Source: STF1-184 sp050178795 (GTDB lineage Bacteria; Bacillota; Clostridia; Christensenellales; UBA1242). From it: 64,000 bases of DNA. The first letter of the stretch is position 1. The number at the start of each line of letters is the position of its first letter. The DNA is taken from NCBI GenBank assembly GCA_050178795.1, contig JBFXFT010000001.1, positions 62,001 through 126,000 on the forward strand, read 5' to 3'. A program made the position numbers and the translations under genes. Under the pieces are notes generated by a model, which saw only the letters and a program-made list of their open reading frames with translations, did no database searches and had not been told where the DNA came from. This document shows positions 1 to 8,512 of the stretch, in pieces.

Positions 1-2231
1 AAATCTGAACGGAATACGTATTCGTATATAGAATCATTATAATCATTCATATCTACATAGTAATATGAGCCAGCAAGGTTGTAGTCTACTTCCTTAGTTA
101 ATTCAGCCATAGTGTTTTCTTCACTGTAATCTGTAAATGTTAAAGTAGTTGTGCTCATAGTAACTTTATAGGTTTCGTATTGAGTCATTTCGTCAAAAGT
201 AGTTTCAAATATTACATAATTACCTATAACTTTATAAGTACCAGTTACTGTTTGGTCTAGTTCGCCATCGATGTAGTTGTAAGCATTTAAACTGTAATCG
301 CTACCGAACACATATTCTCCTAAGCTAACTTCTGATGAATAGTAATCTACCATATAGTAAGAACCCACTATATTTACATCTACTTCCTTAGTTAATTCAG
401 CCATAGTGTTTTCTTCACTGTAATCTGTAAATGTTAAAGTAGTTGTGCTCATAGTAACTTTATAGGTTTCGTATTGAGTCATTTCGTCAAAAGTAGTTTC
501 AAATATTACATAATTACCTATAACTTTATAAGTACCAGTTACTGTTTGGTCTAGTTCGCCATTGATATAGTTGTAAGCATTTAAACTGTAATCGCTACCG
601 AACACATATTCTCCTAAGCTAACTTCTGATGAATAGTAATCTACCATGTAGTAAGAACCCACTATATTTACATCTACTTCCTTAGTTAATTCAGCCATAG
701 TGTTTTCGCCACTATAGTCTGTAAATGTTAAAGTTGTAGTTCCCATAACCATTTTATATGTTTCGTATTGAGTCATTTCGTCAAAAGTAGTTTCAAATAT
801 TACATAATTACCAATTACATCGTAAGTACCAGTTACTGTTTGGTCTAGTTCGCCATTGATATAGTTGTAAGCATTTAAACTGTAATCGCTACCGAACACA
901 TATTCTCCTAAGCTAACTTCTGATGAATAGTAATCTACCATGTAGTAAGAACCCACTATGTTTACATCTACTTCCTTAGTTAATTCAGCCACAACTGTTC
1001 CGTCATTTAAATCCATAAAGGTTAAAGTTGTTGTACCCATAGAAACTTGATATACCTCATATTGAGAGGTTTCATCAATAGTAGTCTCAAGCACTACGTA
1101 GTTGCCAAGCATTTTATAAGTGCCAGACATTGTTTGACTTTCTTCACCAGCCACATATTGAATAGCGGTCAATGTATAATCACTGCTAAATATATACTCT
1201 GCTATTGAATCATCTTCGGAATAAGTATTAAGCATATAATATGAACCAACTATATTTGAGTTTACTGACTCTTTAGTTAACTCAGCTACAACCGAGCCAT
1301 CGTTTAAGTTTTTGAAAGTTAGAGTTGTTGTACCCATAACCACTTGATACATTTGATATGAAGTGTACTCATAGTAATCAACTGCAAATAACAAATAGTT
1401 GCCAATTACACTATAAGTGCCAGACATAGTTTCGCTATCTTCACCTGTTGTATATTGAGTAGCAGTTAATGTGTAATCATTTTTAAAAACAAACTCAATA
1501 ACAGAATTTTCATCTGAAATTTCTTGAGTCATATAGTAACTGCCTACAATATCTACATCTTGCTCTCTAGTTAATGATAGTGTGCCGTCTTCTGTATCTG
1601 TAAATACAAGTGTGTTAGTAGTTGCAGTAAAAGGATATACTTGCAAACTGCCTTCTTCAAGTAAATCACTAAATATTATGTATGAACCAATAGTTTTATA
1701 TGTTCCAGTTTCTGAGTTGGTTATACCAGTGGTATCATAACTATTTACCGTTGCACTTAAATTTGCATTAAGGGTAATTTCAAAAAGATATGCGTAACCA
1801 TCATGTTCCGAAGTACCACAGTAAGTTCCTGTTATATCGGAACTTGTAGTAATTTTATCAAGTTCATAAAGTCCTACATTGCTAGAAAGCATTAATTCGG
1901 TAACAGTAATACTGTATGAATAACTTTCTGTTACAGAAGTACTATAGGTAAGCACTAGAGTATTTGTATTCATAGAATAAGTACCACCAAAATTTGTTTG
2001 ACCATATTCTGAACTATACATCTTTTTTACAAATGTATTATTTGCAAAAAAGTCAAAGTATGTAAGGTCTCCAGCGTAAGAATCATAGTAAGTGTATTCA
2101 CCAACTAGACTTAGGCTTTCTTCCTCTGGTGTGTCGCCGCCAAAACCGAAGTCAATTTCGCAACCACTAAACCCAACCACGCCAATTAGTAGTAATAAAA
2201 CTACCGCAAAGTTTTTTAGTATTTGTTTCAT
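1..2231 (-). CDS. Repeat lipoprotein, C-terminus beyond window
   Basis: Open frame from an ATG at 2231 to the window edge (743 codons, no stop); the 3' end is missing. The start follows GAGGAG. The N-terminus is a lipoprotein signal peptide: a hydrophobic stretch, then a lipobox ending GFSGC with Cys24 as the lipidated residue, so the protein should sit on the outer face of the membrane. After about 190 residues come repeats of about 98 residues, each containing phrases like VGSYYM, a GxYxxIGNYV-type turn and a TTTLTF strand. These look like small beta-rich domains similar to lipocalin-like or DUF-type repeats of gut Firmicutes. The last three complete units are almost identical. No enzymatic motif is visible; a binding or adhesion role is only a guess. 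Confidence 0.8.
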   Translation of the reverse strand, partial: MKQILKNFAVVLLLLIGVVGFSGCEIDFGFGGDTPEEESLSLVGEYTYYDSYAGDLTYFDFFANNTFVKKMYSSEYGQTNFGGTYSMNTNTLVLTYSTSVTESYSYSITVTELMLSSNVGLYELDKITTSSDITGTYCGTSEHDGYAYLFEITLNANLSATVNSYDTTGITNSETGTYKTIGSYIIFSDLLEEGSLQVYPFTATTNTLVFTDTEDGTLSLTREQDVDIVGSYYMTQEISDENSVIEFVFKNDYTLTATQYTTGEDSETMSGTYSVIGNYLLFAVDYYEYTSYQMYQVVMGTTTLTFKNLNDGSVVAELTKESVNSNIVGSYYMLNTYSEDDSIAEYIFSSDYTLTAIQYVAGEESQTMSGTYKMLGNYVVLETTIDETSQYEVYQVSMGTTTLTFMDLNDGTVVAELTKEVDVNIVGSYYMVDYYSSEVSLGEYVFGSDYSLNAYNYINGELDQTVTGTYDVIGNYVIFETTFDEMTQYETYKMVMGTTTLTFTDYSGENTMAELTKEVDVNIVGSYYMVDYYSSEVSLGEYVFGSDYSLNAYNYINGELDQTVTGTYKVIGNYVIFETTFDEMTQYETYKVTMSTTTLTFTDYSEENTMAELTKEVDVNIVGSYYMVDYYSSEVSLGEYVFGSDYSLNAYNYIDGELDQTVTGTYKVIGNYVIFETTFDEMTQYETYKVTMSTTTLTFTDYSEENTMAELTKEVDYNLAGSYYYVDMNDYNDSIYEYVFRSD
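99..1571. repeat. Tandem 294-bp coding repeats
   Basis: Units start at about 99, 393, 687, 981 and 1278. The period is 294 bp, with 297 bp for the fourth. The units from 99 to 980 are nearly identical at DNA level; those further upstream in the gene (981-1571) are diverged. A further partial unit continues to the window edge. The period is a multiple of three, so copy number can change without breaking the frame. Confidence 0.88.
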
Positions 2232-2279
2232 AAATTCTCCTCAAAAATTTATTTTTTATATAAAATTTTTTTCAAAATT

Positions 2280-2864
2280 TTAAAGCACTTCAACTATGCC
2301 TGAATCGCTAAATTCAGCATATAAAATTATATTTTGTATAAGAATAAAAGTATACGTTGATGATGTACTTACAATAGAACCACTACTTCCACCAGAGTGC
2401 CAACCTACAAAATGGTATCCTGAATTTGCGGTTGCTATAATAGTAACAGAGGAATCCTCGTCAAATGTGCCCGCACCAGTAACTACGCCGCCAACACTTC
2501 TATTTAATGTTACCGTGTAAGTCAAAACAGTAGTTTGTGTAAATGTAGCAACATATTCTCCGCTTGCTTGTGCTACAAAACTATAGCTACTTTCTGTTGA
2601 AACAACAGTGCCATTTAAAGACCAACTGGTAAAAAGATACCCACTCTCTGGGGTTGCAGTTAAAGCAACTGTTTCACCAACTTCATAGTCCCCCTCTCCA
2701 GTGACAGTACCACTGCCAACTGTAGATAGTGTAATTGTTATAACGGTTGGGCTACCATCATTAAATACTGGTTTTGCAACAGTAATACAGCCAGTTAAAG
2801 AAGTGGCTGTAATTAATATAAGTATTAAGGAAAATAATTTTTTTAAATGTTTTTTCATATTCAT
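2280..2864 (-). CDS. Lipoprotein with two InlB-type B-repeats
   Basis: About 194 residues. The frame is open further upstream, but the signal peptide begins MNMKKHLKKLF, so an ATG at 2864 or 2858 (AGG just upstream) is chosen. The lipobox is SLTGC. Two domains follow, each about 65 residues, with the pattern GxVTGxGxY/F..G..V.L.A.P.SGY.F..W and ending ATF or AEF. This is the divergent InlB B-repeat / Flg_new_2 family found in surface proteins. It lies just upstream of the repeat lipoprotein on the same strand (48 bp apart) and may be co-transcribed. The function is probably cell-surface binding; no partner can be named. Confidence 0.75.
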   Translation of the reverse strand: MNMKKHLKKLFSLILILITATSLTGCITVAKPVFNDGSPTVITITLSTVGSGTVTGEGDYEVGETVALTATPESGYLFTSWSLNGTVVSTESSYSFVAQASGEYVATFTQTTVLTYTVTLNRSVGGVVTGAGTFDEDSSVTIIATANSGYHFVGWHSGGSSGSIVSTSSTYTFILIQNIILYAEFSDSGIVEVL

Positions 2865-2971
2865 ACTACCTATATGTTTTTTATACTCAAATATTGTAAC
2901 ATAGCGAAAACAAATATTCAATATTTTTTTAAAATAAATCAAAAATAACTATCTATTTTTCGTATACATAA

Positions 2972-3826
2972 CTATATGGCTTGTTTTTTAGTAAAAAGTT
3001 TAGAAAATAATGTTTTAATATCTCTCCTTATGTCTTTTAGTTGCCAAGGAAGCGATATTAAAAGAGGTAAAACTAAAAAGTAAACAAATACACCCGGAAG
3101 TATCCAAAAAAGTGGCCAGTATTTTTCTTGCCCTGCATAGGCACCAAAAGGAATCGTCTTCATAAAATCAGGAGTGAATATACTAAATAGAATTGCCAAA
3201 TCGTCGTTTGGTCCCCAAATTAATGATGGGTTTGTATAACCTATTGCAAGAATATCGCTGCCCCTTAAAGATACGATTCCAAGTTCAGACTGCAACACTT
3301 GGTTGCATATTATAAACAACATAACGGCTGTCGCATAAAATGGCATCTTCCAAATTCTTTTATAGTCAATGGTATGCACTTTAAGTAAAACCATAAGTAG
3401 TGGTGCAATTATAATAATCATGTGGCAAACATAAAACCTTATGTTATCTAGCGTCAAAACATTTTCACCCAAAGCCTCGGTTGGAATGACAAGCGCCAAA
3501 AATCCACTAATAACACCCAAATAGAACATAAAATCTTTTGAATATTTATTTTTGCTCAAATAAAAAAATGGAAAAGTTAAAACACTGACAGCGCAAATAT
3601 TTATAAAGCCAATATCTCTTATTGCCTTTAAAAAATTATCGCTATACGGTGGAAAAGTAACCTTTAAAAAATGTAGTGCCAAATTAAACGCAAGTAGACT
3701 AAATAGCACTATATTTTTTGTTTTTGTACTCTTGTTTTTAAGCAAAAAATATAACCCCACAATAATTCCTGCCGTCAAAAATATAAAAAAGAAATACGGC
3801 AAATTAAAAAATTCAACAACAACCAT
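2972..3826 (-). CDS. YwaF/TIGR02206-like integral membrane protein
   Basis: 284 residues, nearly all hydrophobic, with about seven predicted membrane spans and a basic C-terminal tail. The pattern of a NICAVSVL segment, a later RFYVCHM segment and short loops resembles the YwaF / TIGR02206 family of Firmicutes, whose function is unknown. The start follows GGAG. It is transcribed away from the phosphoesterase gene next door, and the short shared region holds promoters for both. Family assignment is by memory of the pattern, so moderate confidence. Confidence 0.65.
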   Translation of the reverse strand: MVVVEFFNLPYFFFIFLTAGIIVGLYFLLKNKSTKTKNIVLFSLLAFNLALHFLKVTFPPYSDNFLKAIRDIGFINICAVSVLTFPFFYLSKNKYSKDFMFYLGVISGFLALVIPTEALGENVLTLDNIRFYVCHMIIIIAPLLMVLLKVHTIDYKRIWKMPFYATAVMLFIICNQVLQSELGIVSLRGSDILAIGYTNPSLIWGPNDDLAILFSIFTPDFMKTIPFGAYAGQEKYWPLFWILPGVFVYFLVLPLLISLPWQLKDIRRDIKTLFSKLFTKKQAI

Positions 3827-3913
3827 AATATGTTCTCCTATTGGTTTTTTATAGTAACTTTTTTATAATAGCACAACAAATTCTTTAAGTCCATACTATG
3901 TCAAAAAAAATTG

Positions 3914-3943
3914 TTGCAACAAACAATGGTAAAGTGCTATACT
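3914..3943 (+). promoter_or_regulatory. Promoter of the phosphoesterase gene
   Basis: TTGCAA (3914-3919), 18-base spacer, TATACT (3938-3943) with an extended TGC before the -10. The -35 overlaps a perfect 12-base palindrome TTGTTGCAACAA at 3911-3922. Confidence 0.5.
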
Positions 3944-3970
3944 CAAAATGATAAAAATAGGAGGTTTAAT

Positions 3971-4579
3971 ATGATTTATTATATTGCAGATACCCATTTT
4001 GGGCATAAAAACATTATAAGAATGTGTAATAGACCTTTTGCATCCATTGACGAAATGAATGAGACATTAATTAATAATTGGAACAAAAAAGTAAAACCCA
4101 CTGACACAGTTTACATAATTGGCGATATGTTTCATCACTTAAATCGCGACCCTTCCGAAATTTTGGAAAGGCTAAATGGAGAAAAACATTTAATACTAGG
4201 CAATCACGACCCTAAGTGGCTAAGAAACTATCCTCAAACAGCGAAGTATTTTAAAACCATAAGCAGAATGGAACTTATAAATGTAACTGCTGGCACTGCC
4301 ACACTATGCCACTACCCTATGTTCTCTTTTGAAGGCAAATATTTAATTTATGGTCATATACACGAAAAAAGACAAGAACCCTTGTGGAGTTATACTAAGG
4401 ATAATGAATTTATGTTAAACGCTGGAGTAGATGTAAATAATTTTGAACCAGTGAACTTTTATGAATTACAAAAAAACAACGCAATTTACAAAGCAAAAAA
4501 TTATGATAAACCTACCGAATGGAAAAATGAAAGAGGCGAAGCCAAAGAAACCGAAGGTGAAAATAATAAAACCCAGTAA
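3971..4579 (+). CDS. Calcineurin-like metallophosphoesterase
   Basis: 202 residues from the ATG at 3971, which has AGGAGG six bases upstream; the longer frame from 3911 has no such site. The family motifs are in order: DTHFGH (metal ligands), GDMFHH, GNHDPKW, HYPMF and GHIHEK. This is the two-metal phosphoesterase fold acting on phosphodiesters or phosphomonoesters in the cytoplasm. The closest relatives I recall are small phage- and bacteria-borne phosphohydrolases; the substrate is unknown. The last ~20 residues are charged (KETEGENNK) and probably disordered. Single-gene unit with its own promoter and terminator. Confidence 0.85.
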   Translation: MIYYIADTHFGHKNIIRMCNRPFASIDEMNETLINNWNKKVKPTDTVYIIGDMFHHLNRDPSEILERLNGEKHLILGNHDPKWLRNYPQTAKYFKTISRMELINVTAGTATLCHYPMFSFEGKYLIYGHIHEKRQEPLWSYTKDNEFMLNAGVDVNNFEPVNFYELQKNNAIYKAKNYDKPTEWKNERGEAKETEGENNKTQ

Positions 4580-4593
4580 ACACTGGGTTTTTT
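4568..4593 (+). terminator. Terminator overlapping stop codon
   Basis: Stem AAACCCAGT / ACTGGGTTT with a four-base loop, then T-run. The TAA stop of the phosphoesterase lies at the stem-loop boundary. Confidence 0.85.
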
Positions 4594-4815
4594 GTTGTTT
4601 TAAAAATCCCTTTTCAAATAAAACACACACAGACTGCTTAATTATAAGTTTAACAAAAAAAAGCAATATAAGCACTACTGTTAATTAGTGTAAATAAAGT
4701 AGCAGAAATTTAAAGATTTTTAAATGATTTAATCACAAATAAGTTCTTAATCGTATTTATACATTAAGGTTTTATTTTGGGGTTAAAGGGTTAAAAAGAT
4801 TAAATTTATGCGGAT

Positions 4816-4843
4816 ACAAAAAACGCTTTGCGTTGCAAAGCGT
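4816..4843 (-). terminator. Terminator of the tRNA cluster
   Basis: On the minus strand ACGCTTTGC-AAC-GCAAAGCGT is followed by six T. It lies just downstream of tRNA-Leu. Confidence 0.85.
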
Positions 4844-4849
4844 AATTTA

Positions 4850-4936
4850 TGGTACCGAAGGCCGGACTTGAACCGGCACGAGATTGCTCCCGAGGGATTT
4901 TAAGTCCCTTGTGTCTGCCTATTCCACCACTTCGGC
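4850..4936 (-). tRNA. tRNA-Leu(UAA)
   Basis: Acceptor arm GCCGAAG/CTTCGGT, anticodon loop CTTAAAA (anticodon TAA), a long variable arm as expected for leucine, and GGTTCAAGTCC in the T arm. The terminal CCA is encoded (4850-4852). Confidence 0.95.
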
Positions 4937-4950
4937 ATAATTAATGAGAT

Positions 4951-5024
4951 TGGAGGCACCACCCAGACTCGAACTGGGGATAAAGGCTTTGCAGGCCTCT
5001 GCCTTACCACTTGGCGATGGTGCC
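4951..5024 (-). tRNA. tRNA-Cys(GCA)
   Basis: Acceptor arm GGCACCA/TGGTGCC, anticodon loop CTGCAAA (anticodon GCA), discriminator T and encoded CCA (4951-4953). Confidence 0.95.
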
Positions 5025-5056
5025 AATTATTTAATTAACTCGCCATTATAAAAAAA

Positions 5057-5131
5057 TGGAGCGGAAGACGAGATTCGAACTCGCGACACCTGCCTTGGCA
5101 AGGCAGTGCTCTACCACTGAGCCACTCCCGC
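5057..5131 (-). tRNA. tRNA-Gly(GCC)
   Basis: Acceptor arm GCGGGAG/CTTCCGC, anticodon loop TTGCCAA (anticodon GCC), GGTTCGA-like T arm (AGTTCGAAT) and encoded CCA (5057-5059). Confidence 0.95.
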
Positions 5132-5148
5132 ATATTATGTATTTGTAT

Positions 5149-5225
5149 TGGTGGGAGCAACAGGACTCGAACCTGTGACCCTCTGCTTGTAAGGCAGATG
5201 CTCTAGCCAACTGAGCTATGCTCCC
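5149..5225 (-). tRNA. tRNA-Val(UAC)
   Basis: Acceptor arm GGGAGCA/TGCTCCC, anticodon loop CTTACAA (anticodon TAC), GGTTCGAGTCC in the T arm and encoded CCA (5149-5151). First gene of the four-tRNA cluster. Confidence 0.95.
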
Positions 5226-5243
5226 ATGTCATTGGACTTTTAT

Positions 5244-5272
5244 AATATACCAAATAATGGAATAAATTGCAA
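5244..5272 (-). promoter_or_regulatory. Promoter of the tRNA cluster
   Basis: On the minus strand TTGCAA (5272-5267), 17-base spacer, TATATT (5249-5244), about 20 bases upstream of tRNA-Val. Confidence 0.6.
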
Positions 5273-5323
5273 CAACTTTTTTAAACTTTTTTAAACTTTT
5301 TTATAGTCCAATTGTTTTGACCT

Positions 5324-5348
5324 CAAAAAGCCATTTTTTGGCTTTTTG
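5324..5348 (-). terminator. Hairpin after fakA
   Basis: Minus strand CAAAAAGCCA-AAAAA-TGGCTTTTTG right after the fakA stop. The T-rich part lies inside the stem, so termination efficiency is uncertain. Confidence 0.55.
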
Positions 5349-6986
5349 TTAGTCTAGGCTTACTAAATAGTAATAAACTGGTTGACCGCCATTTATTAAA
5401 GTAATGTCAAAGTCTTCATACTTTTCCTCTAACACTTCTTTTAACTTTTGGGCGTCCTCTTCCTTTACGTCTTGTCCGTAAAAAAGCGTAATATTTACAT
5501 AGTCTTCGTTCATCATTTTTTCTATTAATTCTTCTACAACTGCACTTATGTCGTTACCTTTACTTAAAATTGCTTTATTATTTAAGCCAATAATATCGCC
5601 TGCTTTTAAGTCAAAGCCGTCAAGGTTCGTGTCTCTAACGGCGTAAGTTACGCTACCAGAGGCAACACTCTTTATGCTTTCTAGCATTGTTTCGGTATTT
5701 TCTTCTGGACTCATAGCGTCGTTAAAACTTAGTATTGCACTTATGCCCTCAGGAATACTCCTAGTAGGTATTATATGCAAAAACTTATTGGTAAGTGCCC
5801 TTGCTTGTTCGCACGCCAAAATTATGTTTTTATTGTTAGGAAAAACGAACACATTTTTAGCATTTACCTTGTTTATTGCCTTAGCAATGGTATCTGCCGA
5901 TGGGTTCATGGTTTGACCGCCCTCAATTATAAAGTCAACTCCCAAGTCCTTAAATACAGCACTTACGCCATCGCCAACTGCAACGGCCACCATACCATAT
6001 TCTTGTAGTTCATTTTCTTTGTTTTGTTTTGCCCTTAATTGCCTATTTTGCTCTAACATATTGTCTATTTTTAAATTGTTAATTTCGCCAAGTTCAAGCG
6101 CATAACCAAGTGCAACATTTGGTTCATTTGTATGCACGTGTACCTTGACTAATTCTAGGTCGCCAATACATATTACACTGTCGCCAATTTCCATAAGTTT
6201 TTGACGCATTTTGTCTATGTCGCTCTCGGTAGTTTTCTTTTTCATTTGAATGACCATAAACTCGGTACAATAGCCAAATTCTATGTCTTCAAGGTCGTTT
6301 AAATTGACATGAAATTGTTCGTAATTACTCTCATTAATAAGGTCTTTTTCAAACTTAATTTCAAGCGTCTCATCGCCAGACAAAACCTTGTAAAAACCTG
6401 TAAAAATAATAATTAAACCGCGTCCGCCAGCGTCAACCACGCCTGCTTTTTTAAGTACTGGTAGCATTTCAGGTGTTTGAAGTAAAATTCGCTCGCCTTC
6501 ATCTATTATTTGGGCTAAAAATTCGGTCACATCTGTGCTATGTTTAACATTTTTAAGTGCGAACTCTGCCATTGTCCTTATTACAGTTAAAATTGTGCCT
6601 TCTTTTGGCTTTGTAACGGCATTATAGGCAACCTCGGCGCCCTTATCTAGTGCCTTTGCAAACTGTTTTGCACTTATCTCTTCCTCGTCTTTTAGTACCG
6701 AACAAAAGCCTTTAATAATTTGGCTTAAAATAACGCCAGAGTTACCTCTAGCACCTTTTAAAGCGCCCTTACTAAAAGCCTCTGCCAAACTGTCTAAATT
6801 GTTGTTAGGGCATGCAGAAAGTTCGGTGCATGCCGACTTCAAGGTAAGGCTCATATTTGTTCCTGTGTCTCCATCTGGAACAGGAAAAACATTTAAGCCA
6901 TTTACATATTCTTTATTATCTTCTAAAAGGGACGCCCCAGCCAAAATCATCTTTCGGAAAGTCGCACCATTAATATTCTTCTGCAT
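5349..6986 (-). CDS. fakA: FakA-type fatty acid kinase (DAK2/YloV)
   Basis: 545 residues, the usual length for FakA/YloV. The N-terminal DhaL-like kinase domain (about 1-200) carries FPVPDGDTGTNM and KGARGNSGVILSQI, the nucleotide and metal-binding segments, then VDAGGRGL. A middle domain and a DegV-related C-terminal half follow, ending GGQPVYYYLVSLD, typical of the family. Known members phosphorylate fatty acids held by FakB carriers, feeding exogenous fatty acid into phospholipid synthesis. It follows the YloU-like gene by 48 bp, an arrangement conserved in Firmicutes. No fakB lies in this window. Confidence 0.93.
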   Translation of the reverse strand: MQKNINGATFRKMILAGASLLEDNKEYVNGLNVFPVPDGDTGTNMSLTLKSACTELSACPNNNLDSLAEAFSKGALKGARGNSGVILSQIIKGFCSVLKDEEEISAKQFAKALDKGAEVAYNAVTKPKEGTILTVIRTMAEFALKNVKHSTDVTEFLAQIIDEGERILLQTPEMLPVLKKAGVVDAGGRGLIIIFTGFYKVLSGDETLEIKFEKDLINESNYEQFHVNLNDLEDIEFGYCTEFMVIQMKKKTTESDIDKMRQKLMEIGDSVICIGDLELVKVHVHTNEPNVALGYALELGEINNLKIDNMLEQNRQLRAKQNKENELQEYGMVAVAVGDGVSAVFKDLGVDFIIEGGQTMNPSADTIAKAINKVNAKNVFVFPNNKNIILACEQARALTNKFLHIIPTRSIPEGISAILSFNDAMSPEENTETMLESIKSVASGSVTYAVRDTNLDGFDLKAGDIIGLNNKAILSKGNDISAVVEELIEKMMNEDYVNITLFYGQDVKEEDAQKLKEVLEEKYEDFDITLINGGQPVYYYLVSLD

Positions 6987-7034
6987 ATATTAGGATACTC
7001 CTTAAAAAGACCAAACATCATTTTATAGTGGTTA

Positions 7035-7385
7035 TTAAACCCTCACCCCAATAACATTAATGTTAACAGAGTCCACTATCATTCCTGTAAAGTCCTCAAC
7101 AGCGTATTTAACAGAGCGTTTTAAACTCTCTGCAACTGCACTTATTGAAACCCCGTACTTTAAAATGACATATAAGTCAATATAAATTCTATTATCAACG
7201 GTTAAAACCTTGACACCCCTACTTAAAGGCTGTCTATTAAAAAGTTCCGAAAAAGTGTCTGATAGTTTTTTGCTAACTAAATCAACTACGCCATAGCATT
7301 CAAGAGCGTTGTAGCCAGCTACAACTGCAATTGCTTCGTCAGAAATAAACATTTTGCCGTAAGAATTTGCTGTATTAACAGACAT
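7035..7385 (-). CDS. Asp23/Gls24 family protein (YloU-like)
   Basis: 116 residues with the Asp23/Gls24 pattern: an early ISDEAIAVVAGYNALECYGV segment and a VYIDLYVILKYG-like strand (here IYIDLYVILKYGVSI), then an amphipathic helix and a hydrophobic C-terminal strand. Members are cytoplasmic envelope-associated proteins; YloU itself has no proven activity. Paired with fakA and divergent from rpmB, exactly as in Bacillus and many Clostridia. Confidence 0.88.
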   Translation of the reverse strand: MSVNTANSYGKMFISDEAIAVVAGYNALECYGVVDLVSKKLSDTFSELFNRQPLSRGVKVLTVDNRIYIDLYVILKYGVSISAVAESLKRSVKYAVEDFTGMIVDSVNINVIGVRV

Positions 7386-7503
7386 AAGTTCGCCACTCCT
7401 ATCAACAGATTTTAACTAATTAATGTTACAACAAAACAAAAACTTTGGCAAGGGAATTGCCTATAAAATTGTGTCATTCATTTGTAATAGTTTAAAAAAA
7501 TAC

Positions 7504-7532
7504 TTGATTTAATTATATTTTAATGTTAGAAT
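7504..7532 (+). promoter_or_regulatory. Promoter of rpmB
   Basis: TTGATT (7504-7509), 17-base spacer, TAGAAT (7527-7532) preceded by TGT. About 45 bases upstream of the rpmB start, which has AGGGAGG. Confidence 0.55.
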
Positions 7533-7577
7533 GTAGCAGTTAATTAAGAGATTACTAGTTTTAGGGAGGATTTTATA

Positions 7578-7760
7578 ATGTCAAGAGTATGCAGTATTTG
7601 TGGAAAAGGTAAAATGAATGGACACCTAGTAAGCCACGCTAATAATAAAACAAACCGCACTTGGAAGCCAAATATTCAAAAAGTTCAAATTGAAATAGAC
7701 GGCAAGAAGTCAAGCGAATATGTTTGTACAAAATGTATGAAAACCGCTAAATCAAACTAG
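7578..7760 (+). CDS. rpmB: 50S ribosomal protein bL28
   Basis: 60 residues with the family pattern: CSICGKG, GHLVSHANNKTNRTWKPN, then a C-terminal CTKCMK. The two CxxC pairs (CSIC, CTKC) are the zinc-binding form of bL28. It has a strong SD (AGGGAGG) and stands alone between two terminators, divergent from yloU-fakA. Confidence 0.97.
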   Translation: MSRVCSICGKGKMNGHLVSHANNKTNRTWKPNIQKVQIEIDGKKSSEYVCTKCMKTAKSN

Positions 7761-7775
7761 TTTAAAAAAATAGTT

Positions 7776-7798
7776 AAAAAGTGCGTTGGCACTTTTTT
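7776..7798 (+). terminator. Terminator of rpmB
   Basis: Stem AAAAAGTGC / GCACTTTTT with loop GTTG, followed by T-rich sequence. Confidence 0.85.
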
Positions 7799-7818
7799 GT
7801 TGCAGACAAAAAAGTATT

Positions 7819-7852
7819 AAAAAAGAGGGATAATTTTGTACCTCTTTTTTTT
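7819..7852. terminator. Bidirectional terminator rpmB/rpe
   Basis: AAAAAAGAGG ... CCTCTTTTTT with a 12-base loop and T-runs in both directions. It lies between convergent rpmB and rpe. Confidence 0.75.
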
Positions 7853-7858
7853 GTTTTA

Positions 7859-8512
7859 TTAATTCTTTTTTAATAGTTCTAACGCCGTCTTTTTGTTTTC
7901 AGAATGGTATAAGTAACTGCCTACAACCAAAATGTCTGCGCCAGCGTCTGAAACTAGTTTTGCGTTGTTATTATTTATGCCACCGTCAACTTCAATGAGA
8001 CAGTGTAAATTTTCTTTTTTAATGTATTCACTCAACTCTTTAATTCTTCCTAAACTTTCTTCCATAAACGTTTGACCGCTTTTACCTGGTTCAACGCTCA
8101 TAACAAGTATTAAGTCAAATTGGTTTAATAGTGGTTTTATGTACTCTAAATTGGTGCTTGGCTTAAAACTAAGCCCTGCCATAACACCACGTTTTTTAAT
8201 GTATTTTACAACTTTTAAAAGTGACTTTATGCTATCAAAAGACTCATAGTGCACGGTTATTATATTTGCGCCTGCCTTTATGTAACTTTTAACTACCTTT
8301 TGTGGCTCTTCAATCATCAAATGCACATCTAAAACAGTAGTGGTCATATTGTTGATTTCTGCTACTTTTTCATAGTCAAAAGTCTTAGCCTCAACAAAGT
8401 TGCCGTCCATAATGTCGCAATGGAACATGTCTATGTTTAGTGCATCTAACTCTTTTATATATTCAGTTAATCTACTGCCTGCTGGATCAGTAGAAGCAGA
8501 TATTTTAATCAT
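7859..8512 (-). CDS. rpe: Ribulose-phosphate 3-epimerase
   Basis: 217 residues, TIM-barrel enzyme converting ribulose 5-phosphate to xylulose 5-phosphate in the pentose phosphate pathway. Metal and catalytic residues are visible: H31 and D33 with D36 (HCDIMDG), H64 (DVHLMI) and D176 (EVDGGIN). The phosphate loop is MSVEPGKSGQ, where most family members have M.V.PGFGGQ. The N-terminus is ISASTDPAG instead of the usual ISPSLLSAD, so this is a slightly divergent copy. Overlaps the end of rsgA by 8 bp, so the two are translationally coupled. Confidence 0.9.
   Translation of the reverse strand: MIKISASTDPAGSRLTEYIKELDALNIDMFHCDIMDGNFVEAKTFDYEKVAEINNMTTTVLDVHLMIEEPQKVVKSYIKAGANIITVHYESFDSIKSLLKVVKYIKKRGVMAGLSFKPSTNLEYIKPLLNQFDLILVMSVEPGKSGQTFMEESLGRIKELSEYIKKENLHCLIEVDGGINNNNAKLVSDAGADILVVGSYLYHSENKKTALELLKKN

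Noticed and set aside
99..1571. Repeats mistaken for a CRISPR array
   Set aside because: Units are 294 bp, adjacent without spacers, and in frame with a lipoprotein gene.
4597..4815. Possible small gene or RNA in the gap before the tRNA terminator
   Set aside because: No SD-start pair, hairpin or conserved motif is visible in this AT-rich stretch.
5271..5305. Triple TTTAAACTTT-type repeat next to the tRNA cluster
   Set aside because: Simple A/T-rich slippage repeat between two transcription units; nothing else supports a function.
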